From Pseudarthrobacter sp. SSS035 (lineage in GTDB: Bacteria; Actinomycetota; Actinomycetes; Actinomycetales; Micrococcaceae), in NCBI RefSeq assembly GCF_023273875.1, contig NZ_CP096882.1, positions 1,860,001 through 1,924,000 on the forward strand: 64,000 bases of DNA. The letters are read 5' to 3'. Each line of letters begins with the position of its first letter. Position 1 is the first letter of the stretch. The position numbers and the translations under genes are program-made. Shown here one piece after another: positions 54,138 to 63,311 of this stretch. The notes under the pieces were generated by a model. The model had not been told where the DNA came from. It saw only the letters and a list, made by a program, of their open reading frames with translations, and searched no databases.

Positions 54138-55634
54138 ATGTATAGAGCGTTGCGCAAGGGACCGGGCTGGATCAGCCGCTTTGACCGGTACCTTGTCCGC
54201 GGCGTGTCGTCGTTCCCGGGTGGAAACCACGATGAGTTTTTCCGGCGCCTCTCCGCCTCCGCCACGCACGGCAAACTGTGGATCGGGGCAGCGGCGATCA
54301 TGGCCGCCTTCCCCGGCAAGCCCCGCCGGGCTGCCCTGCACGGGCTGATCGCCCAAGCGGTGGCATCGGCGGTGACCAACGTGGTGTTCAAGACCCTGTT
54401 GCCGCGGGCACGCCCGCTCCCTGAGCATCTGCCGGTGTTCCGGTTCGTCCATCCGCAGCCCACCAGTTCATCGATGCCATCGGGGCATTCGGCCTCAGCT
54501 ATCGCCTTCGCGCTCGGCGCCGGCCTGGTCAAGCCGGCTGTCGGTGCGGCACTTGCGCCGGCGGCGCTGGGGGTGGCCTATTCCCGGGTCCACACGGGGG
54601 CCCACTGGCCATCGGATGTGTTCTTCGGTTCGGCGATCGGCGCAGGGGCGGCGTTGGTGACCCGTAAGTGGTGGCCCGTCCGACCACCGTTTCCCGGAGT
54701 ATCGCGCACCGCAACCGAAGCCCCCGAGCTGCCGGGCGGCGAAGGTCTCAGCATCGTAGTGAATACCCTCGGCGGCTCCTTCACGGAACAAACCGCGGGA
54801 GCCCTTCAGGAAGTATTCCCCAAGGCGTATATAAAAACGGTCGAGCCGGGCGAGAGCCTTGACGAGGCCATCCAGGCCACCGCTTCCCACGCCGACACCC
54901 GTGCCCTGGGCGTGTGGGGCGGCGACGGAACCGTTGGCACCGCGGCCGCGGCCGCCGTCGAACATTCCCTTCCCCTGCTGGTGCTCCCGGGCGGAACGCT
55001 CAACCACTTCGCGCGGGACACAGGAACTGCCAACCTCAAGGACGCTGTGGCAGCCGCGGCCGCTGGTGAAGCCGCGCGGGCCGACGTCGGCCTTGTGACA
55101 GTGGAGCGCGGGCTGGCAGGCAACCCGGAAACGGCTGACCTGGTCATGCTGAACACGGCCAGCATCGGCCTGTACCCCAATCTCGTCCGGCGCAGGGAGC
55201 AGCTGCAGCCGGCCCTCGGCAAACCGCTGGCCGGCGTGGTGGCCATGTTCCGGACCTTCGCCGCGGGAACACCCACCACCCTGACCGTGGACGGCGTCCG
55301 GCACAAACTCTGGATCGCGTACATCGGACGCGGGCGCTACTACCCCCGGGACCACGCGCCCCTGTCGCGGCCCGTGCTGGACGATGGCATCCTGGATGTC
55401 CGCATGATCACCGCCGACGAATCCTTTGCCCGACTCCGGCTCCTGTGGTCGGTGCTGACAGGTACGGTGGCGACGTCCCGGATCACCCATCTGCGGGAGG
55501 CTACCGAGGTCCGGATTGAGTCGGAGGGCTCCCCCCTGGCACTGGCCGTCGACGGCGAGGCACTGGCGGGCGTGCGCAGTGTTCGGATCCGGGTGGAACC
55601 GCGCGCCCTGACCTACTACTCGCCCCGCACCTAA
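54138..55634 (+). CDS. Bifunctional PAP2 phosphatase / diacylglycerol kinase
   Basis: 498 aa with two fused domains. N-terminal PAP2 phosphatase (about 1-175): FKTLLPRARPLP, PSGHSASAIAFA and SRVHTGAHWPSDVFFG give the three PAP2 motifs. C-terminal diacylglycerol kinase catalytic domain (about 200-498): GGDGTVGTAAAAAVE and LPGGTLNHFARD. It could cycle lipid phosphates; fusions of this kind occur in several actinobacteria. Confidence 0.93.
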   Translation: MYRALRKGPGWISRFDRYLVRGVSSFPGGNHDEFFRRLSASATHGKLWIGAAAIMAAFPGKPRRAALHGLIAQAVASAVTNVVFKTLLPRARPLPEHLPVFRFVHPQPTSSSMPSGHSASAIAFALGAGLVKPAVGAALAPAALGVAYSRVHTGAHWPSDVFFGSAIGAGAALVTRKWWPVRPPFPGVSRTATEAPELPGGEGLSIVVNTLGGSFTEQTAGALQEVFPKAYIKTVEPGESLDEAIQATASHADTRALGVWGGDGTVGTAAAAAVEHSLPLLVLPGGTLNHFARDTGTANLKDAVAAAAAGEAARADVGLVTVERGLAGNPETADLVMLNTASIGLYPNLVRRREQLQPALGKPLAGVVAMFRTFAAGTPTTLTVDGVRHKLWIAYIGRGRYYPRDHAPLSRPVLDDGILDVRMITADESFARLRLLWSVLTGTVATSRITHLREATEVRIESEGSPLALAVDGEALAGVRSVRIRVEPRALTYYSPRT

Positions 55635-55660
55635 GGCTGCTGCGCCCCCTGAGGGGGGAC

Positions 55661-55744
55661 CCCTGATCATCCGTGCGGACTACCCTGATTCGACCCTGAA
55701 TCATCCCTGAGACAGGCGAAATCCGGCCGAGCCGTCGGTAGCGT
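55661..55744 (+). promoter_or_regulatory. Phased CCCTGA direct repeats at the ABC-transporter promoter
   Basis: CCCTGA occurs at 55661, 55683, 55694 and 55705, spaced 22, 11 and 11 bases, so on one face of the helix. TAGCGT at 55739 is a possible -10, which puts the repeats just upstream of the -35 region. It looks like the binding array of an activator, plausibly the NarL-type regulator encoded 3.4 kb downstream. Confidence 0.5.
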
Positions 55745-55811
55745 GGAGCGTACACACGAAAACTTCCCCGCATCCCGCAGCCACCAGGCTGCTGTTCTAA
55801 GGAACATTTCC

Positions 55812-56774
55812 ATGATTGAGGCAACAGGCCTGTCAAAGGTCTACGGCAGCAAAACGGCGGTTGACGGCGTCAGCTTCACCGTCAAAGCAGGGCAGGTAAC
55901 GGGCTTCCTGGGCCCGAACGGTGCCGGCAAATCCACCACCATGCGCATGATCATGGGACTGGACCGGCCGACGTCGGGCTCGGTCACCGTCAACGGCCTG
56001 CACTACGCCGATCACAAGGCCCCCCTGCACCAGGTGGGCGCGCTGCTGGACGCCAAAGCCGTCCACACCAGCCGCAGCGCCTACAACCACCTGCGGGCCA
56101 TGGCGGCGACGCACAACATTCCCACGTCCCGGGTGCATGAAGTCATCGAAATGACCGGCCTGGAGGCAGTGGCCCGGAAAAAGGCAGGCGGCTTCTCGCT
56201 GGGTATGGGGCAGCGCCTGGGCATTGCCAACGCGCTCCTTGGCGACCCGCAGACCCTGATCCTGGACGAGCCGGTCAACGGCCTCGATCCGGAAGGTGTG
56301 TTGTGGGTCCGCAACCTGGTCCGCTATCTCGCCGGGCAGGGCAAGACCGTCTTCCTGTCCTCACACCTTATGAGCGAAATGGCCCAGACGGCAGACCACC
56401 TGATCGTGATCGGCCGCGGCAAAATCATCGCGGACGCCCCCGTGCAGGACATCATTGCGGGCACCCGTCAGGTCAAGACCCTGGTCCGCACGTCCGCAGC
56501 CACCCAACTGTCCGCCCTGCTGTCCGGCGATGGCGTGACCGTGGACCAGGGCCAGCCCGAAACCCTGGAAGTGACAGGCCTGGACGCACGCCAGATCGCC
56601 CAGGTGGCACTGGACAACCGGGTGCTCGTCTACGAACTCACCCCGCAGCAGTCGTCTCTGGAAGACGCCTACTTCGACCTCACCAAGGACGAAGTGGAAT
56701 ACCACTCACACCTGACCGGTGGACCCGCCGGCGAGTTCGCCCCGGAAACCGCCCCGGCAACGGCAGGAAAGTAA
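55812..56774 (+). CDS. ABC transporter ATP-binding protein
   Basis: 320 aa from ATG 55812 with AAGGAA seven bases upstream. Walker A GPNGAGKSTTMRM near residue 38, signature SLGMGQRLGIANALLG, Walker B LILDEPVNGLDPEG. The layout is that of antibiotic/bacitracin-type exporters with a permease partner, encoded next. The C terminus is a bent helix with a Pro/Ala-rich tail. Start of a four-gene unit with the permease, histidine kinase and regulator. Confidence 0.95.
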   Translation: MIEATGLSKVYGSKTAVDGVSFTVKAGQVTGFLGPNGAGKSTTMRMIMGLDRPTSGSVTVNGLHYADHKAPLHQVGALLDAKAVHTSRSAYNHLRAMAATHNIPTSRVHEVIEMTGLEAVARKKAGGFSLGMGQRLGIANALLGDPQTLILDEPVNGLDPEGVLWVRNLVRYLAGQGKTVFLSSHLMSEMAQTADHLIVIGRGKIIADAPVQDIIAGTRQVKTLVRTSAATQLSALLSGDGVTVDQGQPETLEVTGLDARQIAQVALDNRVLVYELTPQQSSLEDAYFDLTKDEVEYHSHLTGGPAGEFAPETAPATAGK

Positions 56775-56788
56775 GGACGATGACCACC

Positions 56789-57676
56789 ATGACTGAAACC
56801 CAAACTTCCCGGGTCCGTTCCACCGCTGGTACCAAGGGCGTGACCTTCGCCGGTGTGCTGCGGTCCGAATGGATCAAGCTGTTCTCCCTGATGTCCACCC
56901 GCATCCTGCTGCTCCTGACCTTGGTGGCGATTATCGGCGTCGGGGCCCTCGCGGTCCTGATCCGGTTCTCCTTCCTCGACGAAATGGCACGGCAGGCCCG
57001 GGACCAGGGCCAGACCCTGACGCCGGAAATGATGTCGCAGACCTTCCCACCAGGATCAGGCTTTGACCTGTACAACCTGCCCAATGCAGGCCTGCAGATC
57101 GGCATCCTGGTGCTGGGCTCGCTGGCTGTCCTGTTCATCTCCTCCGAGTACGCCACGGGAATGATCCGTTCCACCATGAACGCCGTCCCGCGCCGCACAC
57201 CGGCCTTTGTGGCCAAGGCGATCCTGCTCGCCGTAATCTCCTACGTCATCACCACCATCGCCGCCGTGGCCACGTTCCTGATCGCCATGCCGGTCTTCCA
57301 GGGGCTGGGCCTGGACCTGGACTGGTCCACGGACGGCGTGCTGTACAGCGTTTTCACGGGCGGCCTCTACGTTGCCGGGGTAGCCCTGATCGGCCTGTCG
57401 CTCGGCGCACTGCTGCGCAACTCCGCGGGCGGAATCACCGTGCTGGTGGGCCTGTTCTTCGTCCTGTCCATTGCGGCGAGCTTTATGACATTCATCCCCG
57501 GTGACTTCTGGAAGTACGTGCCCCAGTACCTCCCCAGCGACGCCGGCGGACGGTTCCTGTCCATTGGCCACACCGACGGCGTCATCGATCCCTGGCAGGG
57601 CGGCCTGATATTCCTGGGCTACGTTCTGCTGTTCCTGGTACCGGCCATGATCGTGCTCAAGAAACGCGACGTCTAG
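56789..57676 (+). CDS. ABC transporter permease
   Basis: 295 aa; ATG 56789 is preferred because AAGGA lies 11 bases upstream, while ATG 56780 is only two bases after it. Six membrane helices are visible (for example LLLLTLVAIIGVGALAVLI and GITVLVGLFFVLSIAASF), with a large outer segment rich in Pro/Gln between helices 1 and 2. ABC-2 type. Works with the ATP-binding protein upstream. Confidence 0.9.
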   Translation: MTETQTSRVRSTAGTKGVTFAGVLRSEWIKLFSLMSTRILLLLTLVAIIGVGALAVLIRFSFLDEMARQARDQGQTLTPEMMSQTFPPGSGFDLYNLPNAGLQIGILVLGSLAVLFISSEYATGMIRSTMNAVPRRTPAFVAKAILLAVISYVITTIAAVATFLIAMPVFQGLGLDLDWSTDGVLYSVFTGGLYVAGVALIGLSLGALLRNSAGGITVLVGLFFVLSIAASFMTFIPGDFWKYVPQYLPSDAGGRFLSIGHTDGVIDPWQGGLIFLGYVLLFLVPAMIVLKKRDV

Positions 57677-57696
57677 GCGGACACTAGGCTCAGAGC

Positions 57697-59064
57697 ATGA
57701 ATGAAGCGGCACTCGTGAGGGACGCGCCGGCCAGCCAGGCCGACGCGTCCTTTGCCGAAATCACGGCCAAGCGCCGCGGCCTGCTCCGGCGCTACCTTTA
57801 CCAGCACCCCCGGGTGATGGACGGTGTGGTGGCGTTCAGCTATGCGCTGCTTGTGGCGCCGACAGCGGTGGACGCAATTTCGTCCGGCGCCTGGCTGGCG
57901 GCGGCGCTCCTCTTCGCGGTCGCCGGGGCACTGTTCTTCCGGCGCTCCCACCCCGTGGCGCTGGCTGCCTTCGTCGCGGTGATGGAAGTGGCGGTCACGC
58001 TGCTGCACCCGTGGGGCTCCAATGTCTCGGCGGGCCTGTGGTTCTCGCTCTACGCCGTGGCCGTGGTGCACACGCGCCGGTTCGCGCTGGTGGCCATGGC
58101 CGCCGCCACGGCGCCGCTGGCCCTCCTGTACCTGCTGGCCGCCGTCGGCCCCATGGAGAATTCCTTCGTCCACGATGCCGGCGGCAATCCCGGCGACTTT
58201 CACCTCCTGACCAGCATCGCCACCGGCGCCACCATCGCCCTGTCCAACGTCATCGCCACCGGGATCGGCATCTCGGTGCGGCAGCGGCGGGAGCATGAGC
58301 AGGAGATCGCCGCGTGGGCGGCACGGACGGCCAGCCTGGCCTCCGTCAACGAACGCAACCGGATCGCCCGCGAAATGCACGACGTCGTGGCGCACTCACT
58401 GACGGTAATGGTCAGCCTCTCCGATGGCGCCGCCGTCGTGGTCCGGAAAAGTCCCGACCGCGCCGGTGAGGTGCTTGGCGAACTGTCGCGGACCGGCCGG
58501 ACCGCGCTGGCGGACATGCGGCGCGTTCTGGGCGTACTCCGGGACGACGCCGGCGGGACCGCGCCACGGCAGCCGCTCGCTTCCGGCGACAGCCTGGCGA
58601 AGCTCCTGGAAGGCTTCCGCACCGCGGGCCTGCCGCTGCACTACTCGCACACCGGTCCGGCGCTGCCCGACGACGCGGCCTTCCAGCTGACGGTCTACAG
58701 GATTGTGCAGGAGTCACTGACGAATGTGCTCCGGTACGGCCGGTCGCTGGGACGCGTGGACGTGGGCATCGTCCGGGCCGGCTCCACGGTCACGATTGAA
58801 GTGCTCGACGACGGCGCGGGAGTCCCGGGTCCGGGCACCTCCGACGGCGGCGGGCCGGGTCCAGGACTCCCGGGCTCCGGCGTCGGGCCCGGTTCCGGCC
58901 AGGGGCTGGCGGGGATGGCCGAACGGGCGCGCATCTACGCAGGCACCGTGGTGGCCGGGCGGCGCGGCCGCGGCTGGCGCGTGTGTGCCGTCCTGACCTG
59001 GCCGGCCGACGAGCCCGCGGCAACCCACAACCATCCACCCCGACTGCAAGGCACCCGTGACTGA
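57697..59064 (+). CDS. Sensor histidine kinase (NarL/DesK type)
   Basis: 455 aa. Several N-terminal membrane helices (about 40-195), then the HisKA_3 phosphoacceptor REMHDVVAHSLTVMVSLSD with His near residue 228, and a HATPase module (VLDDGAGVP, GPGSGQGLAGMAERARIYAG). Its gene overlaps the regulator gene by 8 bases. Likely senses cell-envelope stress for the ABC exporter upstream, by position. Confidence 0.93.
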   Translation: MNEAALVRDAPASQADASFAEITAKRRGLLRRYLYQHPRVMDGVVAFSYALLVAPTAVDAISSGAWLAAALLFAVAGALFFRRSHPVALAAFVAVMEVAVTLLHPWGSNVSAGLWFSLYAVAVVHTRRFALVAMAAATAPLALLYLLAAVGPMENSFVHDAGGNPGDFHLLTSIATGATIALSNVIATGIGISVRQRREHEQEIAAWAARTASLASVNERNRIAREMHDVVAHSLTVMVSLSDGAAVVVRKSPDRAGEVLGELSRTGRTALADMRRVLGVLRDDAGGTAPRQPLASGDSLAKLLEGFRTAGLPLHYSHTGPALPDDAAFQLTVYRIVQESLTNVLRYGRSLGRVDVGIVRAGSTVTIEVLDDGAGVPGPGTSDGGGPGPGLPGSGVGPGSGQGLAGMAERARIYAGTVVAGRRGRGWRVCAVLTWPADEPAATHNHPPRLQGTRD

Positions 59065-59749
59065 AACCCAACCCATAACCGTCCTGCTGGTGGATGACCA
59101 GCCGCTGCTGAGGATGGGCTTCCGCCTCATCCTCGAGGGCGAGGAAGACCTGCATATTGTGGGCGAAGCCTCCGACGGTGCCCAGGCGGTCCGGCTGGTC
59201 CGCGACCTCAAACCCGACGTGGTCCTGATGGACGTCCGGATGCCTGTGCTGGACGGTATCGAGGCAACCCGCGCCATCACCGCCTCCGGATCCTGCGCCC
59301 GGATCATCATCCTCACCACCTTCGATGTGGACGAATACGCGTTCGCCGGGCTCCAGGCAGGCGCGTCCGCCTTCCTCCTCAAGGACGTGGCGCCGTCGGA
59401 TCTGGTCAATGCCGTCCGGGTGGTGGCCAGCGGGGATGCCGTGGTGGCACCGAGGGTCACGCAGCGGCTGCTGGAGACCTATGTCCGCGGTGCGGCCGTG
59501 CCGGCACCGTCCGCCGCGCCGCGGGATTCGCTGCTCGAAGACCTCACGCCGCGCGAAACAGAAATGCTCGAAGCCATGGCGGAGGGCCTCTCCAATGCCG
59601 AGATCGCGCACCGGTATTTCCTCTCCGAAGCAACGGTGAAGACCCACGTCCGCCGCATCCTGACCAAGCTTCACCTGCGCGACCGGGTCCAGGCAGTGGT
59701 TTACGCCTACGAGACGGGCCTGGTGGTCCCCAGCAATCCGGATTACTGA
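59057..59749 (+). CDS. NarL-family response regulator
   Basis: 230 aa, GTG start. Receiver domain with VLLVDDQPLLRMG, phosphoacceptor Asp in DVVLMDVRMP, and Lys in AFLLKDVAP. LuxR-type HTH at the C terminus (LTPRETEMLEAMAEGLSNAEIAHRY, TVKTHVRRILTKL). Partner of the overlapping histidine kinase and probably regulates the preceding ABC transporter through the phased repeats at 55661. Confidence 0.95.
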   Translation: MTETQPITVLLVDDQPLLRMGFRLILEGEEDLHIVGEASDGAQAVRLVRDLKPDVVLMDVRMPVLDGIEATRAITASGSCARIIILTTFDVDEYAFAGLQAGASAFLLKDVAPSDLVNAVRVVASGDAVVAPRVTQRLLETYVRGAAVPAPSAAPRDSLLEDLTPRETEMLEAMAEGLSNAEIAHRYFLSEATVKTHVRRILTKLHLRDRVQAVVYAYETGLVVPSNPDY

Positions 59750-59811
59750 CGCACAGGTTCCGCACAGGAAGGGCCTATGCAGGGGATAGGCGGGGCGCGT
59801 TGGATGGAGCC

Positions 59812-60705
59812 ATGAGCAACCACCTACCCCACCCCAACCACGACCGCGGCCTTGAGTTTGATCTGTCCACCATGATCAGCCGCCGTTCCCTCGGAATGTT
59901 CCTCGGCGCCGGCGGCGCGGCAGCGGCTTTGGCAGCGTGCACCCCCGGCGGGTCAGGCACCACAGCCAGCACGTCGACGTCGGCCGGCACGGAGAGTGCC
60001 GCAGCCACCGCAAGCGCGGCCACCACGACGGCGACACCCACCGCCAGCCCCACGCTTACCCGGGCGATCGCGGAGTGCGGTGTGGAGATCCCCGAGGAAA
60101 CAGCAGGTCCCTACCCCGGTGACGGCTCGAACGGCCCCAACGTCCTGGCTGCCTCCGGGGTGGTGCGGCAGGACATCACCTCAAGCTTCGGAACAGGGTC
60201 TGCTTCGGCTGAAGGCGTGCCGCTGACGTTCACCCTGACCCTGCTGGACAACGCCAACGGCTGCGTCCCGCTGGCCGGCGCTGCCGTTTACGCCTGGCAC
60301 TGCGACCGGGACGGCAGGTACTCCATGTACGATTCCGTACTGGCAAACGAAAACTACCTGCGCGGCGTCCAGGAGGCGGACGTCAATGGCCAGGTCACCT
60401 TCACCTCCATCTTCCCCGGAGCCTATTCCGGGCGCTGGCCGCACATCCACTTCGAGGTGTTCGAGTCCATGAGCAACGCCACCGCCGCCGGCCAGGTGCT
60501 GGCGGTATCGCAGATCGCGCTGACCAAGGCCGCCTGCGACGACGTCTACGCCACGCCCGGCTACGAGGCCAGCGTCGCAAACATGAAGCGGACCACCTTG
60601 CAGTCGGACAACGTCTTCAGGAATGACGGCGGCATCTACCAGCTGGCAACCATGACCGGATCGGCTTCGGCCGGCTACACCGCGGGGCTCAACGTGACCA
60701 TCTAG
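59812..60705 (+). CDS. Intradiol dioxygenase-like Tat lipoprotein
   Basis: 297 aa from ATG 59812 (ATG 59800 also in frame). A twin-arginine motif SRRSLGMFLG and a lipobox LAAC near residues 41-44 predict export as a lipoprotein. The mature part matches intradiol dioxygenase/transthyretin-like folds: EETAGPYPGD, AAVYAWHCDRDGRYSMYD, and FTSIFPGAYSGRWPHIHFEVF with the Tyr and His ligands expected for a non-haem iron site. Cell-surface location is unusual for catechol enzymes; substrate unknown. Monocistronic. Confidence 0.85.
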   Translation: MSNHLPHPNHDRGLEFDLSTMISRRSLGMFLGAGGAAAALAACTPGGSGTTASTSTSAGTESAAATASAATTTATPTASPTLTRAIAECGVEIPEETAGPYPGDGSNGPNVLAASGVVRQDITSSFGTGSASAEGVPLTFTLTLLDNANGCVPLAGAAVYAWHCDRDGRYSMYDSVLANENYLRGVQEADVNGQVTFTSIFPGAYSGRWPHIHFEVFESMSNATAAGQVLAVSQIALTKAACDDVYATPGYEASVANMKRTTLQSDNVFRNDGGIYQLATMTGSASAGYTAGLNVTI

Positions 60706-60715
60706 ACTCGGAACC

Positions 60716-62041
60716 ATGCCTTCACGCTCCAGTGCCGCCGCCTCCAGTGCCAGTGACCACATCCAGGACCTGGGCGCGTACGTCAGCGCATCGCCGTCGA
60801 GCTTCCACGCCGTCCACGAGGCCGCCCGCCGGCTGGATGAAGCCGGGTTCACCGGCCTGGACGAGCGTGAGCCCTGGGCCCGCGGGGCCGGTTCGTTCTA
60901 CCTGGTCCGCGACGGCGCGCTGATCGCCTGGGTGGTCCCGGAAGACGCCGGACCCACCACCGGGTTCAACATCCTTGGCGCGCACACGGACTCCCCGTCC
61001 TTCAAGCTCAAGCCCAAGCCCACCACGGGAGCGTTCGGCTGGCTGCAGGCTGGGGTGGAGGTCTACGGCGGGCCGCTGCTCAACTCCTGGCTGGACCGCG
61101 AACTTCGGCTGGCGGGCCGGCTGGTCATGCTGGACGGCACAGAGCACCTCGCCGCCACAGGGCCCTTGCTCCGCTTCCCGCAGCTGGCCATCCACCTTGA
61201 CCGTGCCGTGAACGACGGCCTGACCCTGGACAAGCAGCGGCACATGAACCCCGTGTGGGGCCTGGGGGATCCCGCCGATTTTGACCTGCTGGCGGTTTTG
61301 GCGTCTCACGTGCCCGGCGCTTCCGTTGATCCGGCCAGGATCGGCGGGTACGACGTCGTGATTGCAGACACGCAGGAACCTGGGGTTTTCGGGGCCAACA
61401 GTGAGTTCTTTGCCTCCGGGCGATTGGACAACCTTTCCGCGACGCACGCCGGGCTGGCGGCGCTGATCGCGCATTCTTCAGCTGCGTCTGGCGGCGCGGC
61501 AGGTGGGCCGATCGCGGTCCTCGCGGCGTTCGACCACGAGGAAATCGGCTCCAACTCCCGTTCCGGCGCGTGCGGGCCCATCCTCGAAGACGTCCTCGTG
61601 CGGGTCTCCGACGGCCTCGGCGCCACGGTGAGCCAGCGGCGGCAGGCGCTGGCGGCGTCGTTCTGTGTTTCCGCGGACGCCGGCCACGCCGTCCACCCCA
61701 ACTACCCGGAGCGGCACGATCCGGCCAACCACCCGGTCCTGAACGGCGGCCCGCTGCTGAAGATCAACGCCAACCAGCGGTACGCGACCGACGCGCCGGG
61801 CGCGGCTTTCTGGGCGAGGCTGTGCGGGGAGGCGGAGGTGCCGTACCAGGAATTTGTGTCCAACAACGTGATGCCCTGCGGCTCCACCATTGGCCCGCTG
61901 ACCGCCACGCGCCTGGGGATCCGGACGGTCGACGTCGGCGTGCCCCTGCTCTCGATGCACTCCGCCCGTGAGCTCTGCGGCGTGGATGACCCGCACCGGC
62001 TGGCAATAGTCACGGAGCTTTTCTTCCGGACGGCGGTGTAG
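60716..62041 (+). CDS. M18 family aminopeptidase
   Basis: 441 aa zinc/cobalt aminopeptidase (DAP2/ApeB type). Motifs: LGAHTDSPSFKLKP (metal His/Asp), FDHEEIGSNSRSGA (Glu/Glu) and LLSMHSARELCG (final His). It starts 11 bases after the dioxygenase stop but has its own direction only; substrate range unknown. Confidence 0.93.
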   Translation: MPSRSSAAASSASDHIQDLGAYVSASPSSFHAVHEAARRLDEAGFTGLDEREPWARGAGSFYLVRDGALIAWVVPEDAGPTTGFNILGAHTDSPSFKLKPKPTTGAFGWLQAGVEVYGGPLLNSWLDRELRLAGRLVMLDGTEHLAATGPLLRFPQLAIHLDRAVNDGLTLDKQRHMNPVWGLGDPADFDLLAVLASHVPGASVDPARIGGYDVVIADTQEPGVFGANSEFFASGRLDNLSATHAGLAALIAHSSAASGGAAGGPIAVLAAFDHEEIGSNSRSGACGPILEDVLVRVSDGLGATVSQRRQALAASFCVSADAGHAVHPNYPERHDPANHPVLNGGPLLKINANQRYATDAPGAAFWARLCGEAEVPYQEFVSNNVMPCGSTIGPLTATRLGIRTVDVGVPLLSMHSARELCGVDDPHRLAIVTELFFRTAV

Positions 62042-62446
62042 GCAGGTTTCCAGGTTGAAGGCGGGACACCTGACGCTACGGGCCATTTTCATCGGGGCTC
62101 CCGGGCACTTGGAAATCGTCAACCTGAACTCCCTTATGCGCGCTAGCCCAGAGACAGCGGTCAAATCCCTACAGTATGGGCGGAATGAGAACCCCTATAC
62201 CTAATATTCGGACCGGCGGCCAGACCCCTGTACTTGGGTAGGCAACGTATGTCCGGCGCTCAAAAGTGAGTACCTGCCACTGGTGACAGGCGCTTCAGGC
62301 CAGCCATAGGCTCATCTCTACGGCCAGAGTCGAAGGCTAAATGAGAGCTGGGGCCAGAGACCAGACCCATGACCGGATAAAGCGATAAATCTGCGCCCGA
62401 CTTCCGAGTCGAGTGCGGAGTTGACTAAATCCGCAAGCGTCATGAA
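62042..62446. other. Intergenic gap before the glycosyltransferases
   Basis: 405 bases without a gene. CAGGTTGA at about 62049 and TCAACCTG near 62118 form an 8-base inverted repeat spanning 60 bases. No clear promoter or terminator stands out. Confidence 0.5.
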
Positions 62447-63310
62447 GTGGTGAGGCATTTGTCTATTTCAACCCAGCTCCCAATAACATTCCCGATGCTG
62501 GCCTTCGAAGCTCCGAGGGCGTCAGTCAGTGTCGTCATTCCCACCCTGAACGAGGCGAGGAATATTCCGTGGGTTCTTCGCCGGATTCCCTCGTATGTGG
62601 ACGAGGTTGTCATCGTGGACGGCCGTTCCACGGACAACACGGTGGGAGTAGCCCGCGCTATCCGTGACAACCTTGTCATCGTCGATGAGCAGCGCAAGGG
62701 TAAGGGCGTGGCCCTCCGTTCGGGTTTTGCCGCAGCCTCAGGGGACATCATTGTCATGCTGGATGCGGATGGCAGCATGGATCCGCAGGAGATCGGCTGG
62801 TTCGTTGCCCCGCTTCAGCACGATTTCGACTTCGTTAAGGGTTCGCGCCATGTCACGGGCGGAGGATCCGAAGACCTGACCCGGCTGAGGAAGGCCGGCA
62901 ACCGCGCCCTGACGGGATTGGCCAATGCGGTCCTGCATAGCAACTACTCTGACCTTTGCTATGGATATATTGCGTTTCGGAGGGAATGCCTGGAGATCCT
63001 TCAGCTGGAATCGGACGGCTTCGAAATTGAGACCGAGCTGATTGTCCGGGCGGCAAAGGCCGGTCTGCGCATTGCCGAAGTTCCCAGCCTGGAGCTGGAC
63101 CGGATCTCCGGCGCGTCGAACCTGCAGACGTTCCGTGACGGCTGGCGGGTACTGGGAACGCTGGCGCGCGAATGCACCATGTGGGAGGCGCCCACCGCAG
63201 GGGCCAGACCTGAAGCCCTCCGCCGGGTGAAATATACCTACGCAAATGTCAGCGTCCCGCGGACGCCTATGGACCCCCAAACGGTCCTCTCCCTCGTTCG
63301 GGGAGCGTAG
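62447..63310 (+). CDS. GT2 family glycosyltransferase (polyprenyl-phosphate type)
   Basis: 287 aa, GTG start (62447 or the next codon); ATG 62495 would be an alternative. Core SVSVVIPTLNEARNIPWVL, VVIVDGRSTDNTVG and VMLDADGSMDPQE (DxD), ending with a typical LRIAEVPSLELDRISGASNL motif of dolichol-phosphate-mannose/glucosyl transferases. No membrane helices. Forms an operon with the next glycosyltransferase, 2 bases away. Confidence 0.88.
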   Translation: MVRHLSISTQLPITFPMLAFEAPRASVSVVIPTLNEARNIPWVLRRIPSYVDEVVIVDGRSTDNTVGVARAIRDNLVIVDEQRKGKGVALRSGFAAASGDIIVMLDADGSMDPQEIGWFVAPLQHDFDFVKGSRHVTGGGSEDLTRLRKAGNRALTGLANAVLHSNYSDLCYGYIAFRRECLEILQLESDGFEIETELIVRAAKAGLRIAEVPSLELDRISGASNLQTFRDGWRVLGTLARECTMWEAPTAGARPEALRRVKYTYANVSVPRTPMDPQTVLSLVRGA

Positions 63311-63311
63311 C

